Assembly (NCBI GenBank): GCA_942492625.1
Contig: CALOFM010000019.1
Span: 310,001-374,000, forward strand
Source of the DNA: Thiosymbion sp942492625
GTDB lineage: Bacteria; Pseudomonadota; Gammaproteobacteria; Chromatiales; Chromatiaceae
Length of the DNA: 64,000 bases
Direction of reading: 5' to 3'
Of the stretch, positions 9,652 to 18,457 are shown piece after piece (position 1 is the first letter of the stretch; every line of letters begins with the position of its first letter). Under the pieces are notes generated by a model that worked only from the letters and a program-made list of their open reading frames with translations, did no database searches and was not told the DNA's origin. The position numbers and the translations under genes were made by a program.

Positions 9652-11019
9652 ATGACGGACGAGGATACGGCGGTTGATCCGCATGGACATTTCACCGGCA
9701 ACCGGGCGCAGATGCGCATGGCGACCGCCTGGCTGGGGTTGGGTGTCACCGCACTTGCACTGGCCGGCATCTTCGCCATCCTGCTCGTGGTGGCACGCGC
9801 GCCGGGTACCTCGGCTCTGTTCCCTGCCCAGGATTTCTTCCGTGTCGCCTTGATCGTCCATGTGGACCAATCGGTTCTGATCTGGTTCCTCGCCTTCGCG
9901 GGCGCACTCTGGAGCCTGCAAGGGCGAATGGCCCCGGCCGTCTCCCGCAGCGCCTTCGCCATCGCTGCGGCTGGCTGTCTGCTGGTCGCCGCGGCGCCCT
10001 TCCTCGGCGCCGGCGACCCCTTGCTCAACAACTATGTACCCGTTCTCGATCATCCCCTGTTTCTGGTTGCGCTCGCCGTTTTCGCGGGCGGCGTGCTGCT
10101 GCAGGTGTTGGCCTTTCTCGCGCGGGGCCTTGGAGCAACCCGCTGGACTGATCCTCTGGCAGTCGGCATCGCGACCACCGCCGTTGCGGCCTTGAGCGCT
10201 GCAGTCTCTTTGCTTTGGACCTGGCTCGATCTGCCGATCCAGTGGCAGGGCAAGGCCTACTACGAGTACCTGTTCTGGGGACCGGGTCATGTACTCCAAT
10301 TCGCCTACACGCAGCTCATGATCGTGGCCTGGCTGTGGCTGCTGCGGGCTTCGGACAGGCCCATCGGCCTTCGCCCAGGCTGGATCTCCGCGCTCTTGGT
10401 GCTGGGTATCCTGCCGCTGATTCTGGTCCCGGTCATCCACGGCCAGCATTCCCCCGATTCCGCCCAGACGCGGCTCGCCTTCATCCAGCTCATGCAGTGG
10501 GGCAACGGGCTGGCCGCTGTACCCATCGGCCTGCTCGTTTCCGTTTCGCTGCTGCGCCACCGTCGCGAGCGGATTGCCGAAGACCGCAGACCCGCATACC
10601 GGGCACTGATCTGGTCCCTGGTACTCTTCGTTGCCGGCGGCGTCCTCGGCGCACTGATCGCCGGGGTGAATACCATCATTCCCGCCCACTACCACGGCTC
10701 GATCGTCGGCGTCACCCTCGCCCTCATGGGGCTCACCTACCACCTGCTTCCCGAACTGGGTTTCGGGCGTCCCGCGGGCCGCATGGCGCGCATTCAGCCG
10801 GTCGTCTACGGCGCAGGTCAATTGGTGCACATCGGGGGACTGGCGGCATCCGGGGCCCTTGGCATCCAACGCAAGACCGCTGGCACCGCTCAAGGCCTGG
10901 AGGGAATCTGGACCAAGGTATTCATGGGCATCATGGGCCTGGGCGGCCTGCTCGCCGTCATCGGCGGCATCCTGTTTGTCTTGGTCGTGCTGCGCGCGTT
11001 TTTTCATCGGGCCGAGTAA
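9652..11019 (+). CDS. Stand-alone heme-copper oxidase subunit I-like protein
   Basis: This 455-aa protein has about twelve membrane helices. Histidines fall where heme-copper subunit I carries its ligands: LIVHVDQS (helix 2), FWGPGHVLQF (helix 6), VIHGQHS (helix 7 region, H-x-x-H rather than HH) and AHYHGSIVG (helix 10). It is closer in style to cbb3/NorB subunits than to the ctaD product encoded nearby, and no partner subunit lies beside it. ATG 9652 is chosen because an upstream extension has no family support. It may be a cbb3/NOR-like oxidoreductase subunit or an assembly/heme-handling paralogue. Confidence 0.75.
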   Translation: MTDEDTAVDPHGHFTGNRAQMRMATAWLGLGVTALALAGIFAILLVVARAPGTSALFPAQDFFRVALIVHVDQSVLIWFLAFAGALWSLQGRMAPAVSRSAFAIAAAGCLLVAAAPFLGAGDPLLNNYVPVLDHPLFLVALAVFAGGVLLQVLAFLARGLGATRWTDPLAVGIATTAVAALSAAVSLLWTWLDLPIQWQGKAYYEYLFWGPGHVLQFAYTQLMIVAWLWLLRASDRPIGLRPGWISALLVLGILPLILVPVIHGQHSPDSAQTRLAFIQLMQWGNGLAAVPIGLLVSVSLLRHRRERIAEDRRPAYRALIWSLVLFVAGGVLGALIAGVNTIIPAHYHGSIVGVTLALMGLTYHLLPELGFGRPAGRMARIQPVVYGAGQLVHIGGLAASGALGIQRKTAGTAQGLEGIWTKVFMGIMGLGGLLAVIGGILFVLVVLRAFFHRAE

Positions 11020-11059
11020 CTGCTTTTTGCGGCCGAATATTTGTCGAATGTATCCGACC

Positions 11060-11968
11060 CTACGCGAGCGCTAGACGCAGGTAGTGGTCCGCCAACAGGA
11101 AAGCGAACAGGGCGGTGAGATAGACAATCGAGTAGCCGAAGGTCTCCATCGCATGACCATCGCCGTCGCTACGCAACAGGCGCACCGCGTGGTAAACGAA
11201 GCCCGTCCCCAGCGCGAGCGCACCTACCAGGTACAACAAGCCGCTCATGTGAGCCAGGAAAGGCATGAGCGAAACCGTGAGCAGCATCAGGCTATAGATC
11301 AAAACCTGAAGCTTGGTGTAGGGAACGCCGTGTGTTACAGGCAGCATAGGGATCCCCGCCCGGGCATACTCGGCGCGCCGCTTGATGGCCAACGCCCAAA
11401 AATGGGGCGGCGTCCAGACGAATATCAGCAACACCAGGAGCAACCCCTCGATACCGACTTCGCCGGTGACGGCGGTCCAGCCCAGAAGCGGCGGCATGGC
11501 CCCTGCGAGGCCGCCCCAGACGATGTTTTGCGGCGTCGCCCGCTTCAGATACATGGTATAGATGACCGCATACCCGATGAAGGCGCAGAAGGTCAGCACC
11601 GCCGTAAGCGGATTCACCAGGGTCGCCAATACCAGAACCGAGAGCGCGGCCAGACCCAGGGCGAAGCCAAGGGCGTGAGGGGCGTCCAGGTCGCCGCTGG
11701 GTAGTGGACGGCCGCGCGTGCGCTCCATGACCGCGTCGATGCGTTGATCGACGACATGGTTGAGCGCCGCCCCCGCGGCCGCTGCCAAGCCTATGCCGAA
11801 CAGGCCGAATAACAGGGTCTGCAATGAAACCAACCCGGGGCTCGCCAGCAACATACCGACCAGGGCGGTAAACAGAATCAGCGCCACTACCTTGGGTTTG
11901 GTCAGGTCGTAATAGCGTCGCCAAGGAATCACTCGCGTCTCGCTCAGGCTGAGGTCACTTGTGGCCAT
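11060..11968 (-). CDS. ctaB: Protoheme IX farnesyltransferase (heme O synthase)
   Basis: The 302-aa UbiA-family prenyltransferase has nine or so membrane helices. Its two Asp-rich motifs are NHVVDQRIDAVMERTRGRPLP and the region of the second loop (KRRAEYARAGIPMLPVTHG). It farnesylates protoheme to heme O, a step toward heme A for the aa3 oxidase. The start ATG 11968 lies inside the end of the preceding SCO-like gene (14-bp overlap). A heme A synthase (ctaA) is not present in the window. Confidence 0.93.
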   Translation of the reverse strand: MATSDLSLSETRVIPWRRYYDLTKPKVVALILFTALVGMLLASPGLVSLQTLLFGLFGIGLAAAAGAALNHVVDQRIDAVMERTRGRPLPSGDLDAPHALGFALGLAALSVLVLATLVNPLTAVLTFCAFIGYAVIYTMYLKRATPQNIVWGGLAGAMPPLLGWTAVTGEVGIEGLLLVLLIFVWTPPHFWALAIKRRAEYARAGIPMLPVTHGVPYTKLQVLIYSLMLLTVSLMPFLAHMSGLLYLVGALALGTGFVYHAVRLLRSDGDGHAMETFGYSIVYLTALFAFLLADHYLRLALA

Positions 11969-12584
11969 ACTGTGCACCTTTGATCCAGTTCTTGGAGGCC
12001 TTGAGCAGGCGCTCCATGTCTTTTAACGTGTCTTTCGCCGGGGCATCCTGCGCGTAACGCATCATCAGGTTGCCCATGGGGTCCAGGATATAGATCCGAT
12101 CCAAGGCCGCCGCACCCTCGCCCAGCAGGTCGAGCAATCTCTCCCCGCCGGCGGCGTCGGTGACGGCGACATGCATGCCTTCGAGCTTTGTCCCCAGCTC
12201 CGAATCCAGGGCGGAAGCGTCCGGATCTGTCATAATTAGCAGCCGCTCGACGCTCAGCTGGCCCTCCCCCAGGGCGAGCCGGATCTGGCGGATCGCGACC
12301 AGACGCTCCAGGCAAGCGTCCGGGCACTCGCCGCCCGCGAGATAAACCAGGGTCCATTTGCCCTCCAAAGCGCTGCGATCCAGGTCGACCCCTTCGGGCG
12401 TGGACAGTCCCACCTCTGCCGGCAGCGGGACCACCGGCGATATCAGCTCCCCCTTGTTGGTCCGCCCCGAGGGCAGATACTCAGGATTGAGGTAAAAGAA
12501 CCAGGCGGCGATCACCGGGGCCGCAAAGATGGCGACCATGATCCACAGGGGCGCGGCGCTGCGGGTTTTTACTTCGTTGGCCAT
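11955..12584 (-). CDS. Membrane-anchored SCO-like thioredoxin-fold protein
   Basis: This 209-aa protein has an N-terminal anchor (about residues 12-30) and a thioredoxin-like region. It keeps a CxxxC pair (ECPDAC, as in SCO CPDVC) but lacks the downstream His of SCO proteins; that position reads DRIYILDPMGN. A role as thiol-disulfide partner in CuA assembly is therefore more likely than copper binding; this is inference. Proteins of this kind recur between SURF1 and ctaB in gammaproteobacterial cox loci. ATG 12584 is preferred to an upstream TTG at 12593. Confidence 0.75.
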   Translation of the reverse strand: MANEVKTRSAAPLWIMVAIFAAPVIAAWFFYLNPEYLPSGRTNKGELISPVVPLPAEVGLSTPEGVDLDRSALEGKWTLVYLAGGECPDACLERLVAIRQIRLALGEGQLSVERLLIMTDPDASALDSELGTKLEGMHVAVTDAAGGERLLDLLGEGAAALDRIYILDPMGNLMMRYAQDAPAKDTLKDMERLLKASKNWIKGAQYGHK

Positions 12585-12589
12585 GCCGA

Positions 12590-13327
12590 TCAAGCCTCGA
12601 TGCCCGTTTCAGGTCCAGACACCAGACTCAGGCGCAGCCACAAGACCAGCGCGATCAACGCGAAGGCGAACCATTGGATCGCGTAGCCGATGTGCATGCC
12701 TTCTTTCGGCTTCTCCCGAGGCCAGCTGCGCAGAAAGCCGTCGGGATTGCCCGGATCCTGCAGGATGACCACGGGCTGAACCCGATGACCCTTGGCAGCG
12801 GCATACAGATCCACCGTAAGGTACGGCCAGCGCGCCCCCCAATCCTTCGCCGCATCCGTCCCACCATGCAGCACGAGGGCCGGGGGCGACGGAATATGGG
12901 ACCCACCGGTAACCCTCACCTCCCCCTCGGGTACGGGTGCGGACCCCGGGTTGCCACCAGAGACCGCGGGTATCCAGCCGCGATTCACCAACACCCGCAT
13001 GTCCGAGTCCGCGATACGCAGGGGCGTGATCACGTGAAACCCGTTGCGATTACCCTGGCGGCGGTTCTCGATGAGGATCTGCCCTTCCGACTCGAACAGC
13101 CCCCGCGCCTTGAGCTTGCGAAAACGAAGGGCCTCCGGCTCGCTGATCGGCTCGTTGAGCTCAAGTGCAGGCATCTCGGCACGCGCCGCCAGGACGCGCG
13201 CCTGCTCCCGCTTCTGATCCGCCCGCTCGAGCTGCCAAAAGCCAAGGATAATGAAAACAGGTATAGGCAACGCGAGCATCAGCGTCGGCACCCATCGAAA
13301 GCGAAATTCCAGGTCGCCAAACTTCAT
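12590..13327 (-). CDS. SURF1-family cytochrome oxidase assembly protein
   Basis: The 245-aa protein has the SURF1 arrangement: an N-terminal helix (WVPTLMLALPIPVFIILGFW), the motif GFWQLERADQK, a periplasmic domain with NRRQGNRNGFHVITPL and LVNRGWIP, and a C-terminal helix after HIGYAIQWFAFA. SURF1 supports heme a3 insertion into subunit I. ATG 13327 is used; a GTG at 13381 would add 18 residues not typical of the family. It is divergent from the small membrane protein at 13415. Confidence 0.92.
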   Translation of the reverse strand: MKFGDLEFRFRWVPTLMLALPIPVFIILGFWQLERADQKREQARVLAARAEMPALELNEPISEPEALRFRKLKARGLFESEGQILIENRRQGNRNGFHVITPLRIADSDMRVLVNRGWIPAVSGGNPGSAPVPEGEVRVTGGSHIPSPPALVLHGGTDAAKDWGARWPYLTVDLYAAAKGHRVQPVVILQDPGNPDGFLRSWPREKPKEGMHIGYAIQWFAFALIALVLWLRLSLVSGPETGIEA

Positions 13328-13414
13328 TTCGGTGCTATATTCCTGAACGGACTGCACCAGTTTTACGCGCCCGGTGCACACGGTCGATTTCCATCACAAA
13401 CGAAGAGGTACACC

Positions 13415-13630
13415 ATGGATTTTATGTACAAACTGCCGGTTCTCCTGGTGCTCGGGTTTATCGTCTTTTCGCTGTTCGAGGGGATGTACTTTCTCGCAAA
13501 AGACGACGGAGATGTTACCAAGACTCGGGTAGTGAAGGCGCTCACCGTGCGCATCGTCCTGTCCATCACCCTGTTTGGCCTGCTTATCCTCGGTCACTTC
13601 ACCGGGGTACTCGAGCCCCACGGCATGTAA
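13415..13630 (+). CDS. Twin-transmembrane small protein (DUF2909-like)
   Basis: This 71-aa protein has two hydrophobic helices (residues 6-27 and 45-63) linked by a charged segment (AKDDGDVTKTRVVKALTVRI). It matches the small twin-TM proteins encoded between SURF1 and subunit III in many gammaproteobacterial cox loci. It probably assists oxidase assembly or stability. A good ribosome-binding site (GAAGAGG) precedes ATG 13415. It is transcribed opposite to the rest of the cox genes. Confidence 0.85.
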   Translation: MDFMYKLPVLLVLGFIVFSLFEGMYFLAKDDGDVTKTRVVKALTVRIVLSITLFGLLILGHFTGVLEPHGM

Positions 13631-13636
13631 AGAAAA

Positions 13637-13697
13637 GATCCGGAGGGGCCTGCGCCCGCCCGGATCTCGAATCGTTCCGCCACGGCGGCGCCGTGGC
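13637..13697. terminator. Two hairpins between convergent genes
   Basis: A 7-bp stem (GATCCGG/CCGGATC, 13637-13666) is followed by an 8-bp stem with a 3-nt loop (GCCACGGC/GCCGTGGC, 13679-13697). They separate the convergent small membrane gene and ctaE. Neither has a clean T-run, so termination activity is plausible but weakly supported. Confidence 0.4.
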
Positions 13698-13715
13698 GTC
13701 TTTGTCGTCGTTCTT

Positions 13716-14594
13716 CTATAACCAGTAGACGAAGACGAACAACCCCAGCCAGACTACGTCGACGAAGTGCCAGTACCAGGCTACGGCCTCGAATGCGAAG
13801 TGGTTGTGGGGGGAGAAGTGTCCCTTCATCGCCCGGCCAAGTATCGCCATGAGCATGACCGCGCCCATAGTCACATGGAAACCGTGGAAACCGGTCAGCA
13901 TGAAGAAGGTCGAGCCGTAGACGCCAGACTCCAGGGTGAGGTTCAGCTCGTGAAAGGCGTGACGGTACTCCCAGGCCTGTAGGAGCACAAAAAGCACGCC
14001 CAGGGCGATGGTCGCCGCCAGACCGCGCACCAGCTTCTTCTGATTGTCTTCCTTCAGCCCCCAGTGGGCCCAGGTCACGGTGGCACCCGAGGTGAGCAAG
14101 ATCAGGGTGTTGATGGCCGGGAGACCCCACGCCCCCATGGGCGTGAACTCACCGCCAGCTTGCCCCGGACCGGCGCTGGGCCAGCTTGCTTCGAACTGAT
14201 TCCAGAGCAGCGCCTGTGTTTCACCAAGGTAGCCCTCGCCGCCCAGCCAGGGTAACGCGATGGTGCGAATGTAGAACAGGGCGCCGAAAAAGCTCAGGAA
14301 GAAGAAGACCTCGGAGGCGATGAACCAGAACATACCCTGACGGAAGGATCTGTCCACCTGCTCGTTGTACCTGTCCGTCAGGTTCTCCTTGATGACATCG
14401 CCGAACCAGCCATAGAACATCACGACCAGGAGGGCGAAACCTGCAAGGATCATCCAGCCGCCGGCGCTCACGCCGTTGATGAACAGGGCCGTGCCTCCGA
14501 GCATCAGGAGCACGGATAGCATGGCAATAATCGGCCATGGGCTGGGATCGGGTACGTAATAGTCTTTGGGACCGTGGTGGGCTGCTGTACTCAT
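13716..14594 (-). CDS. ctaE: Cytochrome c oxidase subunit III
   Basis: This 292-aa subunit III has seven helices and the diagnostic GFHGFHVTMGA and AWYWHFVDVVWLGLF motifs. It stabilises subunit I and proton uptake in the aa3 oxidase. A strong GAGGAGTAGGAGAGG leader precedes the ATG. It is in the same minus-strand run as ctaC, ctaD and ctaG. Confidence 0.95.
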   Translation of the reverse strand: MSTAAHHGPKDYYVPDPSPWPIIAMLSVLLMLGGTALFINGVSAGGWMILAGFALLVVMFYGWFGDVIKENLTDRYNEQVDRSFRQGMFWFIASEVFFFLSFFGALFYIRTIALPWLGGEGYLGETQALLWNQFEASWPSAGPGQAGGEFTPMGAWGLPAINTLILLTSGATVTWAHWGLKEDNQKKLVRGLAATIALGVLFVLLQAWEYRHAFHELNLTLESGVYGSTFFMLTGFHGFHVTMGAVMLMAILGRAMKGHFSPHNHFAFEAVAWYWHFVDVVWLGLFVFVYWL

Positions 14595-14645
14595 CCTCTC
14601 CTACTCCTCGTCAATTGCTGTAAGTTCTAGCTCGCGAGATGCGGG

Positions 14646-15221
14646 CTAATCGGTCGCCGCAAGCGAGTCCGGATCGGACACCCGCAGCACGCTGTAGGAC
14701 AACGTCAGGGAGCCGATATCTGAGGGCAAATCCGGGGAGACGGAGAAGCGCAGGGGCATCTCCTTGCGCTCGTTCCCGGTGAGCGTCTGTTGACTGAAGC
14801 AGAAGCATTCCATCTTCGAGAAGAAGCCCGTGGCCTGCCAAGGAGCGATGCTGGGAATGGCCTGCCCCGTGATTTGAGCCCCCGACCTGTTCTCGGCGAC
14901 GAACTGCACCAGGTGCATCTCGCCGGGACGCACCCGCATCTTGCGCTTCATAGGCGTGATTTTCCAGGGCAGATCCGGGTGCACGGTGGCATCGAACTTC
15001 ACCGTAACCCAGCGGTCCTCATCGACCTCGCCCGGTCTGGAGACTACCGCCGGTTCACCCAGGGCCGCGCGTTGCTCTACGGACTGCACACCCGTTACCT
15101 GACAGAGCAACCCGTACAGAGGGACCATGGCGAAGCCGAAGCCGAACATGCCGACGGCAAGGCCGGCCAGCAACAGCAGCGTACGCCGCTTTTTTTTGTC
15201 CCTGTCGGAACCGTCGCTCAT
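14646..15221 (-). CDS. ctaG: CtaG/Cox11-type CuB assembly protein
   Basis: This 191-aa protein has an N-terminal anchor (about residues 12-32) and an immunoglobulin-like periplasmic domain. The Cox11 copper motif is ECFCFSQQTL. It delivers copper to the CuB centre of subunit I. The start ATG 15221 overlaps the stop of the 48-aa gene upstream by ATGA. Confidence 0.94.
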   Translation of the reverse strand: MSDGSDRDKKKRRTLLLLAGLAVGMFGFGFAMVPLYGLLCQVTGVQSVEQRAALGEPAVVSRPGEVDEDRWVTVKFDATVHPDLPWKITPMKRKMRVRPGEMHLVQFVAENRSGAQITGQAIPSIAPWQATGFFSKMECFCFSQQTLTGNERKEMPLRFSVSPDLPSDIGSLTLSYSVLRVSDPDSLAATD

Positions 15222-15364
15222 AGCCCGCTGTTCACGGCAATCTGATAGAGACCTTTCCAAAACGGGAAGGAGCTCAGGAGCATGAAGAGGGCGAAAGCAG
15301 CCAACAACCAGGCGGTGCGGACGTTCTTGCGGCGCTGCTCGGGGGTCATTTCGATTGTCGTCAT
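15218..15364 (-). CDS. Cytochrome oxidase small assembly protein, 48 aa
   Basis: This short gene reads MTTIEMTPEQRRKN followed by one membrane helix (about residues 18-36) and a short tail QIAVNSGL. Its TGA overlaps the ctaG ATG, so translation is coupled. A one-helix protein of this size directly before ctaG is usual in proteobacterial aa3 loci and is thought to help Cox11-type assembly. Met6 is an alternative start. Confidence 0.8.
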   Translation of the reverse strand: MTTIEMTPEQRRKNVRTAWLLAAFALFMLLSSFPFWKGLYQIAVNSGL

Positions 15365-15483
15365 GGTCACACCAGTGAAAGCTGGATCAAATCGTTAGGT
15401 TCGTGCGCCAAGTCTCAAAGCGCGTCGAGCCCCGTCAGCGGACGTAGGCTCTCGGCGCCCTTACTTAACGGCATTCAGACGGA

Positions 15484-17091
15484 TCACTTGGCGATTTGGG
15501 GTGCCGTGGTCCAGCTATGGAAAGGAGGCGGTGAAGGCAGATCCCACTCCAGGCCTTTTGCGCCTTCCCACACCTTCGCCTCCGCCTGCTTACCGCCACG
15601 GATGGTCTTGATGATGATGTAGGCGAACAGCAGGTGACTGAGGCCGAACACCATAGCTCCGATACTGGAGATCACATTGAACTCGGTGAACATGACGTTG
15701 TAGTCGATGATTCGGCGCGGCATGCCGGCCAAACCGATGAAATGCTGCGGGAAGAAGGTGATGTTGAAGCTGATGATATTGGTCCAGAAGAAGATCTTGG
15801 CCAGCTTCTCGTCATACATGTGACCGGTCCACTTGGGCAGCCAGAAAAAGACACCCGCAAACAGGCCGAAAACCGCACCCGGCAACAACACATAGTGGAA
15901 GTGGGCCACGACGAACATAGAATCGTGGTACTGCATGTCCGCCGGCACCACCGCGAGCATGATACCGGTCAGACCGCCGAAGGAGAACATAAGCAGGATG
16001 CCCACCGCGAACAGCATGGGGGTCTCGAAGGTCATGGAGCCCTTCCACATGGTCGCCATGTAATTGAATATCATCAAGCCCACGGGGATGGATATGATGA
16101 TGGTCCCGACCATGAAGTAGCTGACCGCTCCCAGTGACATGCCGACCGTGTACTGGTGATGGGCCCAGACCACCATGCCGATGGCCATGATGGCCAGCAT
16201 GGCGCCGACCAGGGAGTTGTAACCGAAAAGGGGCTTGCGCGCGAAGGTCGGTACGATAGAGGCCAGAACGCCCATGGAGGGAAGGATCAGGATGTAGACC
16301 TCGGGGTGGCCGAAGAACCAGAACAGGTGCTGGAACAGCACCGGGTCGCCGCCACCCGCGGCGTTGAAGAAGCTGGTGCCGAAGTGGCGATCGAACAGCA
16401 GCATGGTCACGCCGCCGGCCAGGACCGGAACCACCAGAATCAGCAGGAAGGCGGTAACCAGCCAGGTCCAGACGAAGATCGGCATCTCCATCAGCTTCAT
16501 GCCCGGGGCGCGCATGTTGAAGATGGTGACGATGATGTTGATGGACGCCAGCACCGAGGAGATACCCAGCAGGTGGATGGCGAAGATCAGGAAGTCCATG
16601 GACATGCCGACCTGAACCGACAGCGGCGGATAGATGGTCCAGCCGGTGTTGATCTGGGTTCCGCCGCCTGGGAAGAAGGGCACGACGAAGGACAGGATGA
16701 GCATGGTGCCCGCCGCCGGCAGGATCCAGAAGCTCAGGTTGTTCATGCGCGGCAGGGCCATGTCCGGCGCGCCGATCATGAGCGGGATCATCCAGTTCGC
16801 CAGACCCGCGGCTGCCGGCATGACGGCGCCGAAGATCATCAATAGAGCATGGTTGGTAACAAGGTTGTTGTAGAGGTCCGGATCCACCAGCTGGATACCA
16901 GGCATGAAAAGCTCGGCCCGGATCACCATCGCGCTGGCCCCGCCCGCGAAGAGCATGATCAGTGCGAATATCAGGTACATGGTCCCGATATCCTTGTGGT
17001 TGGTGGAGAATAGCCACCGCTTCAGACCCGTGGGAGGCCCGTGGTGGTCGTGATCGTGGTCGTGCTCGTGATCAAGGGTTGCGGTTGTCAT
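15484..17091 (-). CDS. ctaD: Cytochrome c oxidase subunit I
   Basis: This 535-aa catalytic subunit carries the heme a/a3 and CuB ligands: TNHALLMIF (helix 2), FFGHPEVYILILPSMG with the cross-linked Tyr, WAHHQYTVGM, and VAHFHYVLLPGAVFG. It pumps protons while reducing oxygen with electrons from cytochrome c. An N-terminal His-rich stretch (DHEHDHDHDHHGPP) could bind metal. It follows ctaC on the same strand. Confidence 0.97.
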   Translation of the reverse strand: MTTATLDHEHDHDHDHHGPPTGLKRWLFSTNHKDIGTMYLIFALIMLFAGGASAMVIRAELFMPGIQLVDPDLYNNLVTNHALLMIFGAVMPAAAGLANWMIPLMIGAPDMALPRMNNLSFWILPAAGTMLILSFVVPFFPGGGTQINTGWTIYPPLSVQVGMSMDFLIFAIHLLGISSVLASINIIVTIFNMRAPGMKLMEMPIFVWTWLVTAFLLILVVPVLAGGVTMLLFDRHFGTSFFNAAGGGDPVLFQHLFWFFGHPEVYILILPSMGVLASIVPTFARKPLFGYNSLVGAMLAIMAIGMVVWAHHQYTVGMSLGAVSYFMVGTIIISIPVGLMIFNYMATMWKGSMTFETPMLFAVGILLMFSFGGLTGIMLAVVPADMQYHDSMFVVAHFHYVLLPGAVFGLFAGVFFWLPKWTGHMYDEKLAKIFFWTNIISFNITFFPQHFIGLAGMPRRIIDYNVMFTEFNVISSIGAMVFGLSHLLFAYIIIKTIRGGKQAEAKVWEGAKGLEWDLPSPPPFHSWTTAPQIAK

Positions 17092-17118
17092 GGCGGGTTT
17101 CCTCTGTAAGACGGTTTA

Positions 17119-17148
17119 TCCGCAAATGAACGCGAATGGACGCGAATG
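17119..17148. repeat. Three tandem 10-bp repeats between ctaC and ctaD
   Basis: The units CGCAAATGAA, CGCGAATGGA and CGCGAATGTT run head to tail. They lie just upstream of ctaD in a 178-bp ctaC-ctaD gap that is longer than other gaps in the locus. Similar CGCGAATG-type repeats occur between genes in other bacteria; no function is evident. Confidence 0.5.
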
Positions 17149-17269
17149 TTTACTGAATAGAGAGACGGAATGGGCCGGCTGAGCGTATCCCCGATCGGCC
17201 GGAATGATCCGACCAACAGAATAGAAGGGAGATTTTGCGCTCATCAGCCGACCGGTAGTCAAAAAGCCC

Positions 17270-18439
17270 TTACTTGACGGCCAGCGAACGGGAGGCCTTG
17301 ATGTCCCGGGGCTGCACCACATCGCCGGTGTCGTTGCCCCAGGCGTTGCGCTCGTACGTGATGATGGCGGCTAGCTCCAAGTCGTTGAGCTGGTTACCGA
17401 AGGCGACCATGGCGGTACCTTGCTTGCCGTTGAGGACGATGTCCAGGTGGCCGGCCAATTCCCCGGTGGCGACGGGACTGCCCTTGAGCGGCGGGAAGGC
17501 GGGCGGCAAACCCTGGCCGGTGATCTGGTGGCAGGAGGCGCACTTGGTGTTGTACTCGGCCATACCCTTCTCCAACAGCTCATTCTTGGTCCACTCCTTG
17601 TCGGTGGATGCCTCTGCGGCGGCGGCGACCATAAGCCCTTTTTGCTCATCGAGCCAGGTGTTGTATTTCTCCTCGGAGACCACGTCCACCTCGATGGGCA
17701 TGCGCGAGTGCCAGGTACCGCAGAGCTCGGCGCACTGCCCGGAGAACCGACCCTCGCGGTTCAGGTCCACCCAGGTCTCTGTCACGTAACCGGGGATGGC
17801 GTCCTTCTTGACCGCAAGCTCAGGCACCCAGAAAGCGTGGAGCACGTCGGCGGAGGTGTGAAGGAAGCGGACCTTTTTGCCCACCGGCAGCACAAGCGGG
17901 TTGTCGACCGCGCGCAGATACATGTCGCCGGATTGGTCCTTCGGAACGTAGCGGCTCTCCACCGTAAGTGTCTCGGGCTTGCCATCCACCTCGACGCTGT
18001 GGTCCAGGTACTCGAACTCCCACCACCACTGGTGACCGATGACCTTGACATCGATCAGGTCTTCGCCCTTGGGCACCTCCCAGACCTTCTCGAGCGTCTT
18101 CTGCGCGGAGCTGGCGATGGTCAGATCCACACCCAAGACCAGCACCGGGACGATGACCCAGGCCCAATGCCCGAACCAGGTCTCGTGAAAATTTTGATCG
18201 GCCTCGTAGCCGCGGCTCTTGCGATGGTGGACCAGCGAATAGCCCACGACAGCAAAGATGATCACCAGCAACACCGCGGCAATGCCGGAGGTTAGCATGT
18301 GGATGTCGTAGATCTCCTGGGCCACGCCGGCGGCGGGCTCGGGGAAATTGAGCCTCATCTCGGCGGACGCATTGCCCGCCCAGGCAGCCAGAACGGAAAA
18401 CACGGATGCGGCGCCGAGGCGCTTGGTGGTAACGGCCAT
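17270..18439 (-). CDS. ctaC: Cytochrome c oxidase subunit II with fused cytochrome c domain
   Basis: The 389-aa protein has a signal peptide, two N-terminal helices, a cupredoxin domain with the CuA motif GQCAELCGTWHSRMP, and a C-terminal cytochrome c domain (CASCH, with Met in the later AMVAFGNQLND stretch). This is the caa3-type fusion, in which subunit II supplies its own cytochrome c. ATG 18439 is chosen because AGAGGG lies just upstream; another ATG at 18454 lacks this. It heads ctaC-ctaD. Confidence 0.95.
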   Translation of the reverse strand: MAVTTKRLGAASVFSVLAAWAGNASAEMRLNFPEPAAGVAQEIYDIHMLTSGIAAVLLVIIFAVVGYSLVHHRKSRGYEADQNFHETWFGHWAWVIVPVLVLGVDLTIASSAQKTLEKVWEVPKGEDLIDVKVIGHQWWWEFEYLDHSVEVDGKPETLTVESRYVPKDQSGDMYLRAVDNPLVLPVGKKVRFLHTSADVLHAFWVPELAVKKDAIPGYVTETWVDLNREGRFSGQCAELCGTWHSRMPIEVDVVSEEKYNTWLDEQKGLMVAAAAEASTDKEWTKNELLEKGMAEYNTKCASCHQITGQGLPPAFPPLKGSPVATGELAGHLDIVLNGKQGTAMVAFGNQLNDLELAAIITYERNAWGNDTGDVVQPRDIKASRSLAVK

Positions 18440-18457
18440 ATACCCTCTCATCATTTT

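Noticed and set aside
9544..11007. 487-codon antisense frame under the heme-copper-like gene
   Set aside because: Hydrophilic Gln/Asp-rich mirror of a membrane protein; no family.
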